Origin: Micrasema longulum
Taxonomy: Eukaryota; Arthropoda; Insecta; Trichoptera; Brachycentridae
Length of the DNA: 64,000 nt
Assembly (NCBI GenBank): GCA_022494885.1
Contig: JAGVSM010000508.1
Location: 122,201 to 186,200, forward strand
Direction: 5' to 3'
The notes under the pieces were generated by a model. That model did not search any database. It saw nothing but the letters and a program-made list of their open reading frames with translations, and had not been told where the DNA came from. Of this stretch, positions 32,310 through 43,357 are shown piece after piece (positions within the stretch are counted from its first letter, which is position 1; each line of letters begins with the position of its first letter). The position numbers were made by a program, and so were the translations under genes.

Positions 32310-32740
32310 TCTCCTTCGAATGTTTTTCAAGAGACCTCTAATTAAGTAGCCCTTTTCTAAAACATTTCACTTCCAACAAATATGTTTCATCACTCCTTGT
32401 GAACACTTACTAATTATTTGTTTTGTTTCAGGTAAGAATTTTTTGTTGAAGCAATCATCACACTTCAAGATTTTTGGTATGTTTAATTAACTTATTAATA
32501 TTCGATCTCTTACTTAACAACATTTTGAGAAAAAAAAACCCTTTACGGCTGTGTTTCAAACTAGGATGCATCACTCGGAAAGCATGGTTGTTTATCCCGT
32601 CTCTGTCAACCAATAAAAAAGGTTTTGGATTATTTCTTAAGGAAAATACAACGAAGTCAACAATGTATTCTTGATTCAGACACATCAGAAACGGCTGCTT
32701 GTCTGTAATCCAATTATATGAATTACATGAGCTTCATTAA
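32310..32740. other. Unassigned; short frames at 32458-32685
   Basis: 66- and 75-codon frames on opposite strands are not recognised. The region may be a decayed upstream part of the LINE that follows. Confidence 0.3.
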
Positions 32741-33440
32741 ATACATACATCCGAACATTAGTTACCATTAGTACTAAATGCACTCTTGTACAAGCATTAC
32801 TACTACCCATTCTAGATTACGCTGATGTTTCCATGACTGATTTAAGCTGTGAGCAACTCGATAAACTTGACTGACTTCAGAATACATGCATAAGGTACAT
32901 TTTTGGTCTTAGGAAATATGACCACATTTCTGATTATCGTAGGCAACTGAAATGGGTCAAAATTAGACAGCGGAGAGACTATCGCTCCCTCTCACTTCTG
33001 TTCAATGTACTTCATACACCTAACGCTCCTATATACCTGTGTGAAAAATTTCAACGCTTATCAGTTCATGGTTTACCTCTTCGTTCTCATTCTCAAGGCA
33101 CTCTCTTAATACCCATACACAATTCTTCTTTCTTCTCTAACTCATATAGTGTCCATGCGGCTCGACTGTGGAATCATCTCCCATCCACCATCAAAGATGT
33201 TACTACATTATCTCTGTTTAAATCACGTCTGAAGAAACATCTCCTTTCTCTTCCTTAATCTCTCCTCCTTTCCTTTTTCCCCTTTCCGCTTTTTTCCTTT
33301 TTCCCATTGAGTAATAGTTTTGATTTAAGGTAATTTATAAACAAATACGTTTATTTCTATTTTTATATATTTTTACTTTTTAATCTTTTTTTTTTCTATT
33401 GAATATGTTCTATAACTTGAATTATAAAAATAAAACTTTT
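32740..33440 (+). pseudogene. Jockey-like LINE ORF2 C-terminal domain and 3' UTR
   Basis: Frame: TLVQALLLPILDYADVSMTD, a TGA at 32872-32874, then CIRYIFGLRKYDHISDYRRQ, LKWVKIRQRRDYRSLSLLFN and SVHAARLWNHLPSTIKD, ending LFKSRLKKHLLSLP with a TAA at 33256-33258. This is the classic Jockey-clade ORF2 ending (DYADVxYxD ... CIRFIFGLRKYDH ... AxxLWNSLP). Only one stop in about 160 codons, so it is fairly young. The 3' UTR is pyrimidine-rich and resembles 12331. Confidence 0.85.
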
Positions 33441-33444
33441 ATTT

Positions 33445-33545
33445 TATTGGTTGGTTGGAAGAAATTGCCATTTGGCAATAAGCCCGCCAATGTACAAATA
33501 ACATTATGTACAAAAAGTTAAATAAATAAAAATAAAAAAATAAAC
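33445..33545 (-). repeat. LINE 3' end with (CCAA)n tail, antisense
   Basis: TTGGTTGGTTGGAAG then TGCCATTTGGCAATAAGCCCGCC. In reverse this is a hairpin-bearing 3' end followed by CCAACCAACCAA. Confidence 0.5.
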
Positions 33546-33895
33546 ATTAAATTATCGTTTTTGTATTACTTTTACTAAAAAATAGGGATTGTAGTTCAAT
33601 ATGTTATTAAATAAATCGTATCTTTTGGTCAGAAAATATTTTAAAATAGCCTCGTGGTCCATCGTCCTGTAAGGACTCTATTATCCGGATATTTCCCTCT
33701 TTTACTTTACAGATTAGCCTTTATGGACACATTAATCTCTGAGAAAATCGCGAACGGGAACAAGAACATAAAAATAAATATCCCTTAACCCCCAGAGTCC
33801 TCTATGATAAGATATATAGACCTTTACTGTACGACGGAAAAAAAATAAAGATTTGCACTGAAGCGAGCGATGTGCCCTTCGTAAATATATATATA
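33545..33895. other. Unassigned AT-rich stretch
   Basis: No features recognised; a TATATA run at 33885-33900. Confidence 0.4.
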
Positions 33896-33899
33896 TATA

Positions 33900-34085
33900 T
33901 TTTTAAAACCTTTATTTTAGCATAAATAAACAATACATTCAGTAGAAAAATAGAACACTTAAGGTTGAACTTGCCAAAAAAGAGTCTAGCTCTTGTGTTT
34001 GGCAAGTTTACAAAATAACATAAAAATAAAACATAAAATGCAAAACAAAATAATAAAATAAATAAAAAATTAAACAATTTTAAAA
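33900..34085 (-). repeat. LINE 3' end-like hairpin segment
   Basis: ACTTGCCAAAAAAGAGTCTAG and CTCTTGTGTTTGGCAAGT form a stem about 40 bp apart, inside A-rich sequence. This resembles LINE 3' UTR hairpins. Single copy here. Confidence 0.35.
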
Positions 34086-34395
34086 ATTGAGAAAATATAA
34101 CACTAAAAAAATATTAAATAAAAACACAAAATTTGTAAACACGGGCACATATTAAACATACATCTCTTTTTTTTACATTATATTCACATACCCTCAACAA
34201 AGTAAACTATTATAATAATCAATAGTAATACATTAAAACTAAATGAAAAGTTTACCAGTCCTATTGTAGGTATATATCATATCGTCGCTATACTTAAAAA
34301 AAACCCTAAATGACAAAAATAGTTGAAAATGCAGTTATACCTTATATTAAAATATGACCCGAAATTGGTAAAAAAAATCACCTAAGCTTAATTAT

Positions 34396-34790
34396 TCAGT
34401 ATATTTTATTCTATCTCCTCCAAAGTAATCACCATTAGAGCAAATACACATAAGCCAACGTTTATTCCAATCTTTGTAGCACTTGTCGTAGGCCGATTTC
34501 GGAATGCTTTCAGCTCCTCCTGCAGATGTTCATTTAATACCTATTTGCGTCAAAATCCTTTGAGCAAAGTGGTAGTTTGAGTTCAGGGAACAGGAAAAAG
34601 TCTCACGGAGCCAAATCAGGTGAATGCAGTACACGGGGAACAAATGGTCAAATGATCGCGATCGGAGAGATGTGTGAAACGGCATCTTATCATGATGCGA
34701 AAACTAATAGTTTTCTTTCCATATATCTGGCCTTTTATACAACACGTATATTTATGATAGTCCTACCAACCTTGAGAAAAACTCATATAT
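34396..34790 (-). pseudogene. mariner-like transposase, C-terminal part
   Basis: Minus strand, three frames: FSHHDKMPFHTSLRS (normally HHDNAPAHTS), then SPDLAP*DFFLFPELKLPL (normally SPDLAPCDFFLFPKLK), then IPKSAYDKCYKDWNKRWLMC and SNGDYFGGD to a TAA near 34396. These are the last two catalytic blocks and the tail of a mariner transposase. The third acidic residue (SPDLAP) is still present, but stops and shifts kill the frame. Confidence 0.85.
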
Positions 34791-34799
34791 TTAGCGCTG

Positions 34800-35415
34800 G
34801 TCTTTAAAATTCTTGGTCATATTTGAACATAACAGAATGTAATTTTTCGGAGCATTATCAAATAATATAGCCCTCTAAATCCTCCGTGCTTTGGTTTTAA
34901 AGTAAGCATGAATAAAAATTCACTAAAAGTCGTTCAAATGTGGTCAAGTAAAAATAATTTACTGCATTCATCAGGTTTTTTTTTTAATTCTTAAAAATTT
35001 AAATTATTCAAGTGAACTACGATGGTCTTATGCATATGCATCATGTCCAAAATATGAATTAGGCAGATCGGAAAAGACTTTTGGTGAATAAATAATTAAA
35101 AATGATTTTTCTCAGTAGAGGGAAAAATGTATTTAGGGGTTTAATCAGTATAAAAACGATTTTTAGTCTAAATAAATATTTATTTTATTGCAAGGATATT
35201 GCTTATTTTACGTTTTGAAGTAGTGTTACTGCCTATTAGCATTTAAAATGGACATAAAATTAGAATTGTTAAACCGTACACGTTGACGGATTTGAATTAT
35301 TATTGAATAGGTTTTTTTATTTTATGTTCTTACAAGTTTCGCTTATTTGATTTTTGAATGATTTTGACTTTGAATGTGGCTTAATAAAGTAAAACAATGA
35401 TGGAATAATTGTTAC
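34800..35415. other. Unassigned AT-rich stretch
   Basis: No recognised features. Confidence 0.4.
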
Positions 35416-35419
35416 TAAA

Positions 35420-35722
35420 TTAAGGCTATTTTTTTTTAAAGTTTTGTATTTCTGAAATCACTCCGCGTGTGACATCTCAAGTTCTCTTCCGCGTCTTCTC
35501 GGGCACTTCTGCCAATTGGTCCATTGACGGTAAGTAAACCGAAAATCTTTCACGGTTCTCTTATCATTGCTTTATTCATATGAACTAGTGACGTCCTCCA
35601 AAGTGGTTCGTTTTAATTAAAATGTTTTTTTTATTTTTTCCTACATTTTCAAGAAACTTTGGAGTACAATTCAATGTTTTTTATATCCAATTTCCCAAAG
35701 GGCTGAAGTTCCTCTTTTAACG
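35420..35722 (-). repeat. Repeat D, copy 1
   Basis: The reverse complement matches 43747-44160 and 53840-54092 (GAGGAACTTCAGCCC, CACTAGTTC, AGAAGACGCGGAAGAGAACT, TTTCAGAAATACAAAACTTT). Non-coding. Confidence 0.65.
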
Positions 35723-35945
35723 ATTTTGTCAACAAAAAAAAACAGAATCAAAAACCAGTGTTGCTTAAATTGAGTTCTACAAAATAAACGCTTACTTAAT
35801 AAATTAAATGTAATATTTCTGGGCATTATAAAATTAAACTACATTTCTCTATAAAACGTCCCTTAAAACTTAACAATCCAATACGTTATATAAACGCGAT
35901 GACCTTTCAACAAAGATCGATATATTTGTCAACATCTCAACTTAT

Positions 35946-36356
35946 CTATTTACCCTTCCGCGAACATTCATCATTTGACGTACAAAACGGGTATTTTTTC
36001 GATAAAACTCCCTGGAATTGCTTTGTTAAATTTGTTTTGTCATCCCCTATTTCGGATTCACCCCTAAAATAACAATTCTCTCTGTAATCACAGTTACAAA
36101 TCATTATAATATCGGCTATTAAATGATGCGAGAATGGCTTTATGTTAATTTTTTGGAAAATCGACATTATTAATTTGTTTATTCTTTTCGCTTTTGATTT
36201 ATTGCCATACGTCGATTGAATAAGGTTTTGGTTTAAGGATTTTTTTTTATATCTATTTGGACCCCTGTATTTAGTAGCCTTACGTGTCATGTACAAGGCT
36301 AAGGTACTCGGAAAAAAAAAGTTTTCGTTTGTCTTGGAAATGGGATGTTCGATCAC
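35946..36356 (-). CDS. Unrecognised 136-codon frame, cysteine-rich end
   Basis: Non-ATG start at 36356 (GTG), overlapping the LINE stop upstream. The C-terminus carries ICNCDYRENCYFRG and YPFCTSNDECSRKGK. The N-terminus is basic and polar, with no signal peptide. The length without a stop is notable in AT-rich DNA, but composition alone does not prove coding. It may be LINE 3' UTR or a chance frame. Confidence 0.2.
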   Translation of the reverse strand: MIEHPISKTNENFFFPSTLALYMTRKATKYRGPNRYKKKSLNQNLIQSTYGNKSKAKRINKLIMSIFQKINIKPFSHHLIADIIMICNCDYRENCYFRGESEIGDDKTNLTKQFQGVLSKKYPFCTSNDECSRKGK

Positions 36357-36790
36357 TGATTTTGGTTAATTACCTTTATGAGTCCAATCACCATTGTTGC
36401 AAAGTTCAAGAACAATGGCGCGTGATAACTACTTTTAACTGCAGTGTGGATATCTGTTAAGGATATTCCATCTTTCCTGCATTCTGCTTCAAGATTATGG
36501 CGTTGCAAACTGAAAAATGGGCACTGAAATAACAGATGTTCTATATTCTGTGAAGAAATATCATCGCATGGACAATAGTCATCATTCCTTAATTTAAACC
36601 TATATAGATAACTTCTCATAGCTCCGTGTCCGGTAAAAAATTGGGTCGTTTCGAAAGTACTTTGGTGATGATGACGGAAGTTTGCTGCATCAGCCAGCGT
36701 TGGGAAAAACATTTTAAGTTTAAGGATATTGCAATTCAGGCATACACGTCAAGGCTTAACAACGCTGTATATAATGAAACCCGGAGAGAC
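36353..36790 (-). pseudogene. LINE ORF2 C-terminus with CCHC-type motif (R1/I-like)
   Basis: A 119-codon frame: FFPTLADAANFRHHH, QFFTGHGAMRSYLYRFKLRN, then CPCDDISSQNIEHLLFQCPF. The QxxTGHGxxxxYLxRF block followed by C-x-C...H-x4-C is the C-terminal zinc motif of R1/I/LOA-type LINEs. It is open and intact over the fragment. Upstream (to about 36790) the frame continues poorly. Confidence 0.75.
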
Positions 36791-36859
36791 GCCATACTTT
36801 TTGATTGCGGAACGAGAATTAAAAAAAAAAAACTATTGTTTTACTAAAAACAGTAAGTA

Positions 36860-37005
36860 ATGCGTTAAAAAAACATAATTATAAATGCTAAAATGCGAAT
36901 CAAAAAAATATTCATAACAACAAGCAATTCAAACCCACACATTGAATGAGAAATGATATAATACATACAATCTGTAATAATACTAAGCGAAATGCATATA
37001 CTTCT
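36860..37005. other. Unassigned
   Basis: A-rich, nothing recognised. Confidence 0.3.
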
Positions 37006-37006
37006 T

Positions 37007-37211
37007 TTTATTAAGATATTTTCTTCTTATTTCTTCCCTTTGCAGCAATTACGATGAGGGAAATACATATTACATGACTCGTGTAGCCATTTTGAATATA
37101 TGGTACATTTCACCCAGTCCGTTTTCCGTTCGGTTTGAAAATTATTTTCCCAGCATTTGGCACACTCGTTCTTCAACCGGAGCATCTTTATCAGATTCCA
37201 TTTTGCAGTTT
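37007..37211 (-). CDS. Candidate terminal exon with PHD-like zinc finger and poly(A) signal
   Basis: Minus strand: a pyrimidine-rich TTTTTATATTTCTAG precedes the exon at 37211. The open frame reads KNECAKCWENNFQTERKTDW, VKCTIYSKWLHESCNM and HRNCCKGKK, with a TAA at 37027-37029 and AATAAA at 37007-37012. The CxxC ... WVxCxxC.KW.HExC pattern is that of the small finger at the end of pogo-type and related proteins. One expected Cys is Tyr (TIY), so the finger may be degenerate. A host-gene or domesticated-transposase exon is possible; a decayed transposon is equally so. Confidence 0.4.
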
Positions 37212-37370
37212 CTAGAAATATAAAAATAATTTGAAATATAACATTAGCATAATTATAATATCAAATTACTATGGCACTGTATCGTAAATAATCCATATTG
37301 ACTAAAAAAATCTTAATTGGTTTATTGCGTTTCTATTATGCCTACCATAGAATTAATAATAGCCCATAAA

Positions 37371-37388
37371 CTACTCCATATGGAGTAG
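37371..37388. repeat. Perfect 18-bp palindrome
   Basis: CTACTCCATATGGAGTAG reads the same on both strands. Isolated; no flanking structure. Confidence 0.9.
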
Positions 37389-37619
37389 TCTACGTTTTGA
37401 TCATTAGTTTCTTTGTAGACGTCGCTCAATACGCAATTCCCGATTCGAATTCAATTATGTCGTGTTGTGTCGTTTTAAAGTGTAGAAATACTGCTGGGAT
37501 AAAAAAAACAGAATAGAATCACATTTCATGTGTAAGTAGCAAATGCATGTGTTAGTAGCAAATACATTACTTAAAATTTAATTATTTTTCCATCTGTCAG
37601 ATTTTTTAAAGAAAACAAA

Positions 37620-38165
37620 ATAGACATTTTGTTAGTGTTGCCAGAATAGTCAACTTTTTTACGCTACTTTGCTCATCTAATGAGAGAACTAACGAAAATT
37701 GGAACTCTCGGATTAAACAACGCCGTGGTGGACATTTGACCGACATTGTCTTTAAAACATAATGGCATCAAATATTATTTAACATGACATAAAAATATCC
37801 GCTCTCTGTAAAATAAAATTTGTTTCATTTTTTAAGTTCAAAGTTCATTAATTCAATTACTCTTTTCAAATGACCCTTTAATAATCTACTCTGTTGTGTT
37901 AATCAATGTTTCCGCGCGTACAATAAAATTTTAGAGAAATTAAAAAAATGCTTTTTTCTTAAAATATAATTATACTACATTTGTGTTTTGATTACATTTT
38001 TCGCGATCTGGCAATATTACAGGGTGACTTCGCGCATGCGCGCGGTAAAAGTGGGTTTTTTTTTGATTCAGTCTGATGTATTCAAATATGATTCTAAGCT
38101 CCTTCTGGACTATTCTTAATTCTATGATGCCTACCATCGCGCATCGGTACTATTATGTTGAGTAA
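37620..38165 (+). repeat. Repeat E, copy 1
   Basis: It matches the reverse strand of 42780-43168. Shared phrases: TTGTTRGTRTTGCCAG, then AGTCRAYTTTTTTAC, and later GATCTGGCAATATTACAGGG with a CpG-rich GCGCATGCGCGCGG centre. Non-coding; possibly a DNA element. Confidence 0.55.
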
Positions 38166-38169
38166 GTCA

Positions 38170-38935
38170 AATTTGTGCTCATTTTAAAAAATCCTTCTGC
38201 ACACAACACCCGCTGCGCAGTCGGACAAACATTGACTTGTTTACAATCACGTATGAGCTTCTTTTTTTACGGGTTACATACATTTAACAAAACATTTTTA
38301 CTTTCAAAATTCACATTCTATTGTTAATAATAATATTTTTTACATATTTTGTAAAGGTTGTCTGAGTCTTTTGTTTATTTTTGTCTGGTAGTTTATTGTA
38401 TAATTTCCGTTCATGGTTTATTAGTCTCGATTGTCCTTTTCTCGTTTTAAAAGGTTGTATATGATATTTTTCTGATATTCTCGTATTGTGTTCATGTTTA
38501 CTACAGTTTTTTACAAGTTTTCATTCTTCGTCTACAATTCTATTCTACATTCAGTTTTTTATTCTACATTCAAGTTTTACCATCTCGCTCATACATCGCG
38601 AGATCTGAGACATATTATGGCGTCTCTCAGGGTTTTTCCCTACTGTTAATTTTTCTCAGTAATTTCTTAATCTATTATTTGAATTCAAAACGTTGAAGTT
38701 TCTGGACGAAATTTTTTAGTGGAGGTTCATAGTAATTTTTATAGAATAGAAGACACTTGAGTTCACAAATTTGTAATAACCAGTCTCGAAGATATTCGGT
38801 AACCGGATAAACCGGTAACTTGTTATTAAATGACTGTCGACTTGATTATCACTCGTCTTTTATTTTTTGTTGTTGACACATGACTAATTTTTATTGAGAG
38901 GTTTCTGGATGAATTACTGATAAAATCACATAAAT
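38170..38935. other. Unassigned AT-rich stretch
   Basis: A small hairpin CTCGC...GCGAG near 38585. Otherwise nothing. Confidence 0.4.
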
Positions 38936-38941
38936 TTGATT

Positions 38942-39110
38942 TGAATCGGGTTTTGATCCCCTAACTAGTGTTCCGGACTCACGGGCCGAGGTTACCTCAC
39001 TCTGCTCCAATTTGATTCCCTCGATTCACAACTCGTTGAAAATTGCACCAAAATCGACATATTTGGGTCCAATAATAAGAACGCAAATATTTATTTTTTA
39101 AAATATAAAT
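38942..39110 (+). mobile_element. S3 SINE, degraded
   Basis: ATCGGGTTTTGATCCCCTAA and GGACTCACGGGCCGAGG keep the head, then ACAACTCGTTGAAAATTGC and AGAACGCAAATATTTATTTT keep the body and end. Confidence 0.7.
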
Positions 39111-39169
39111 AAATTAAAAGTGTTTTTTTTTTTTTGTATTTCCCTTTTTATAACAATACATGAAGAACA

Positions 39170-39345
39170 GATAATCAGTCTTACGCTTCTTTCTCAGATC
39201 CCAGTTCAGAGACTATAAAATATTATACTTTGTATTAAATCACATTTTTAAATAGATATTTCATGTAAACCATGTCGGGAATAAAACCCGAGTCTTCTTG
39301 CATGGTAAACAAATGCGCTGACAATTTGACCACGAGGCGAACATA
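39170..39345 (-). mobile_element. S2 SINE, 5' part
   Basis: The minus strand has the tRNA-like head (CTCGTGGTCAAATTGTC...), GGGTTTTATTCCCGACATGG at the B-box, and AGTCTCTGAACTGGGATC from the body. Confidence 0.75.
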
Positions 39346-39349
39346 TTAG

Positions 39350-39850
39350 AAAAGTACATAAATGTCTCATGATTGATAATACATTAAATTAATGTTTTTT
39401 AATTAAATTTCAATCCATATTGTAATTACCGCCCCCAAATTCAATCTACACCGTTCTGAATAACACAATAGATATTTATTGAAATGTCATAAATTATATA
39501 TGTAACTAAATACTCGATCAACACGACGGCAATAACTTGTACGCAGTAATTGTTATTAGACAGTAAAATAATTATCACTCAGGAGCTAGTTCCGATTCAC
39601 AATCGACAGCGCGGATTATCTAACAATATAGTGATTATTTGAAATCGTCAAACATCGCGTTAATGTTTATTTTACTGTGTACCGCCATAATCTTTTAATT
39701 GGAAATGCAAAACTATGTATTCCCAAAGGTTAAATTAGAAATTGTGGTCGAATTAAATACAAATATAATTATTTAATAATCAACAAATTAACTATCATAA
39801 ATCCACCACTAAACAACTTATACGCATGTGATTTCCGGAGGTAATGGAGG
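39350..39850. other. Unassigned AT-rich stretch
   Basis: No recognised features. Confidence 0.4.
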
Positions 39851-39852
39851 TT

Positions 39853-40787
39853 TTCGGTATTTTATTTTATTTTATTTTGGAAATCAACAGTTCTACATAC
39901 ATATTTTTAGTAAACAAACAGATATAGTGTATAAACTCAGAACTAATAACAGATTTCCACATAGTATACAAAATTAGTAAAGAAAATATATTACATATCA
40001 AATAAATACATACAATTTATACATATAAAAATGTTATTTTCATGTGCTCAATAATCAAAGATTTTTTTGATATTTATTTTAAGAACATTAAGTTACTGTA
40101 AATTGGGCGGGATAAGGACAAAAATGCTTGAAGAGAGGATAAGGAGGGGGGGGAGATGTACATATTAATTATTATAATGTCTACTAAGTTACATAATACA
40201 TTTTTAGTGTAAATTTTAAATCTGACAGAGTGATGTTTGTGTAATCTATATTTTTAAATTTTGTATTGTAAATTGAAAAAGTCCTACGAAAAAAAACATT
40301 TTTAACATACGATGTTTTACTTATTGGTACATGAAACAGGTGGTATCGTCTACAAATCCTGGCTGGCACATTTATTGTTATTAAACCAAGGTATATTTTA
40401 TTTATCCCCGTTTTCCTACCAACTTCTCCATAAATCATAGAGTCTCAAAATTAAATATGCAAAATTAGACAGTCTTATTTTTATTATTATGGATAACCTA
40501 TATAGCGCCATTTTCGTAATATAATACCTTAAGGGCTCTTTACATAGTGATTCTTTAGATTTAATTGAAGCTTTCAAATTTGTAATTTCATTAAAACAAC
40601 TTATTTTGTTATGATATGCTATGGATTTATTCAAATGATTTAGAAAACAAGTGTGTTTCAAGTTTTTTCCGAAACATCACTTCGCTTTCACAGCCTCGCC
40701 CCTCTGCTGGGAGAGCATTGCATGTTATAGGGCCTGCGACCGCAAATGCGCGTTCACTGAATTTAGTACGCTGTTTGCGTAGAGGTA
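39853..40787 (-). pseudogene. LINE C, copy 3: ORF2 end plus about 770-bp 3' UTR
   Basis: The minus strand 40787-40627 reads LRKQRTKFSERAFAVAGPIT, then CNALP and FRKKLETHLFSKSFE with a TAA at 40627-40629. This is the RxFxxAGPxxWNxLP...FKxxLKTxLF ending of Jockey-like ORF2, with the conserved Trp replaced by Cys. The 3' UTR down to 39853 is family C, with a TTTTA tail. The 5' side is cut by a mariner at 40788. Confidence 0.75.
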
Positions 40788-40940
40788 CGAGGGTTGCTAC
40801 TTAAGTTTTCAGATAAAAAGTAAAAACAAATATTTATAATCGAAAATGACTTTATTGTTTTTCAAAATATTCTCCTTGGAGATCAATACACTATTGCATG
40901 CGTTTGAACCAACTTTCGATGTACGTTTTCCAGTCCGATT
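40788..40940 (-). mobile_element. mariner-like element, transposase end and TIR
   Basis: It begins after TA (40786-40787) with CGAGGGTTGCTACTTAAG, a typical mariner TIR. The minus strand above 40852 reads SWFKRMQ, a stop, then CIDLQGEYFEKQ and TAA, the last residues of a mariner transposase. The other end of the element was not found. Confidence 0.75.
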
Positions 40941-40944
40941 AAGG

Positions 40945-41400
40945 TACATATTAAATTTATTTTTGATATCCAGGTGGATTAAAAATACAATTCTTTTTGT
41001 GAAACAGAGCCAGAAATCTAAACAAGTCCTTTCGACTCAATTTCTGCTCTCAGGTAATAAGAAAATCGAATAAAGTTAAGTCTGTCTCGTAGTGTAGTGT
41101 TAAGTACATTCTTGTAGGAACAGAATATTAAAATATGGCACATTTTAACCCTCTTGCAAGTATGTTAAGACTCTATAACAAAATAGAAAAAAAGTTAACA
41201 TTGACATTTATCATGATAGAGCAAATGATTATAAAAAACATATAACTATGTGTCTTAAATCAAATGCCTTATCCTTTTTTTTGTGTATGTAAATTAACTT
41301 TAGTCTATTTTATTAGATCTTATATGTTTTTATTTTCTCTTTTCTATTCTTAAAAAAATGTAGTTCCCTGTGTTCTTAATTTTTATTCTTATCTTCCACT
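40945..41400. other. Unassigned; may hold the decayed rest of the mariner
   Basis: No readable frame. AT-rich towards 41400. Confidence 0.3.
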
Positions 41401-41404
41401 AAAC

Positions 41405-41575
41405 TAAATCTTTATTTATATTATTGCTATCAAAAACATTTTTCACTTTGTGGTATGACATTTTACACTTATTTGTTAATAAATTTGTAAAACCACTTAA
41501 TTTTTTTTTTATTATTTTTAATTACACTTCGACCGGTTTCGAGGTTACTACCTCATCGTCATTTTACTAATCTTT
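41405..41575 (-). repeat. PLE-associated repeat H, copy 2
   Basis: Closely matches 212-365. The minus-strand motif TGACGA, T, GAGGT/ACCTC, GAAAC, CGGTC lies at 41531-41561. Confidence 0.55.
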
Positions 41576-41754
41576 ATTATTACTTAAATTGATTTTACAC
41601 TCTTGTTTTTAAATAATTTATGAAAAATGGCGGAGTTCTATAATTGAGGATATATATAAAGAATGTTAGTAATGCTTACTTAAAAAATGTATGTATCCTT
41701 GTTGAACTTCCAAAAAAATAAAAATGATTTCATTGATAAAGCGTTTCTTTTAAA

Positions 41755-41910
41755 TCGGGTTGTGGTCGTGGTTCGAATCCCACTGTACCCCAACTCGACT
41801 CCCATTTTCTAATAGTGAGTTATTTACAACTCGTTGAAAATGGCCATCAAAATGAAATATTTGGGTAAATCATAAGAACTAAATATTTATTTTTTTATTT
41901 TTTAAAATCA
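41755..41910 (+). mobile_element. S3 SINE with deleted tRNA head
   Basis: ATCGGGTTGTGGTC is joined directly to GTGGTTCGAATCCCACTG, skipping about 35 bp of the head. The body (GAGTTATTTACAACTCGTTG) is intact. Confidence 0.75.
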
Positions 41911-41914
41911 AAAT

Positions 41915-42775
41915 AATATACGGTCAATAAAATATGATGTCCTGAAAACACTCAAAAAGACCGCCAAACGAAGCTATTTATAAAAGAATAGAACTCCAAA
42001 GAGCTTAACCATTAAGCTTAATAGAAAATCTTAGCTTGAAATGAATTTCAGGGGATAAAGATTAATAGGAACCTTTTGCTTACATCTATCTAAATACTAC
42101 GTTATTTTGACGTTGCGTTCAGTAATAAAAATAAAAATTTTCTAGTAATTTTACGTTTGCTTGGTATTTTTTAACGAGGTAATTCAATATTGTGAAAAAG
42201 AAAATTAATCTCTCAAGGACAAAAACTATTTTCAAGAGAGGAGTTAAGGGCTGAATTTTCCTTAGGGGGAGGAATTTGAGTGGGAAACTCCTTGATAATT
42301 TCCAGAATGTTTGAGTTTACTATTTATCATATTGATGTGCCATATATTTGTTTTTTTATTGTTATTATTATTGTTGTGTTTCTGATCCTATAAAATATTT
42401 GTGATACTCATGTGTCTGTGTCAAGTAATTGCTCGTCCAAACTCGACACAGGATTTTTAGTCCCATTGAGTTGGGACTTATGTCTCAAATAGTGTGTAAT
42501 AAAATGTCTTTAAGTAAAGAAATAAATAAATGATGAAAAATGTATTTCTTTCTATTCTATCATGTTTTTGTACAGTTTAAATAAATAATGTATTAAAATA
42601 AAAAAGAATCGGGTTTGTGGGAAGCAAAATAAGAACCCAAAAAACCCAAAACAAAGAAAAAAAACTATTGGTTGCGCGAGAGGTTGATGTGATTGAGTGG
42701 TTTGTGGCTGGATGGCCCATCAGTTGGTGAAGATCCCCGTATCCTAGATTCCACCCTGTGATTTCCCAACTTCCA
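41915..42775. other. Unassigned AT-rich stretch
   Basis: No recognised gene. GTGGTTTGTGGCTGGATGGC near 42700 is in a slightly GC-richer patch of unknown nature. Confidence 0.4.
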
Positions 42776-42779
42776 ATCC

Positions 42780-43168
42780 CCAAATCATAGAATTATTATA
42801 TACCAGATTGCGAGTAGAATCATGTTTGCATACATTGCCCTGTGTCCAAAATTCTGACATCCCGCTTGCGCGCATGCGTGAAGTGGCCGCGTAATGCTAC
42901 CAGATTGCAAATAATATACTATCATAACACAAATATAAGATGATTTGTTTAGCACGAAAAATATTTTTCTGACTGGACTATAAAAAAAAACAGGTACTAT
43001 CACAATAGGCAAACGTAAAAAAAATCATGAAATAATCAATAAATAATAAAGTACATTAATACCATTTAGTATTATACTAAGGTTCATTAATAGAACGCCG
43101 GGTAAAAAAATCGACTACCCTGGCAATACCAACAAAATATCTCACGTTACCGTTAGTTTTCGCCATTT
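42780..43168 (-). repeat. Repeat E, copy 2
   Basis: Inverted relative to 37620-38165. Keeps the CpG-rich core (GCGCGCATGCGTGAAGTGGC) and the TTGCCAGGGTAGTCGATTTT block (reverse). Confidence 0.55.
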
Positions 43169-43170
43169 CG

Positions 43171-43357
43171 GCGGCCTCCGTGATGTAGTGATCAAAACGC
43201 TTGACTCACTCACGGAAGGTTCCGGGTTTGATTCCCGGTGAGAACACAAAAATTCAATGTGATTCTTCTCAAGCCTGGGTGTTTTGTGATGTAATTCACC
43301 ACTGTAATTGGGCCTCTTGACCTGTTGTGGTGCAAAAATAAAATAAAATAAACAAAT
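43171..43357 (+). mobile_element. S1 tRNA-derived SINE
   Basis: Head GCGGCCTCCGTGATGTAGTG, B-box GGTTTGATTCCC, a full body, and a tail AAATAAAATAAAATAAAC. Followed immediately by an antisense RTE fragment. Confidence 0.85.
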
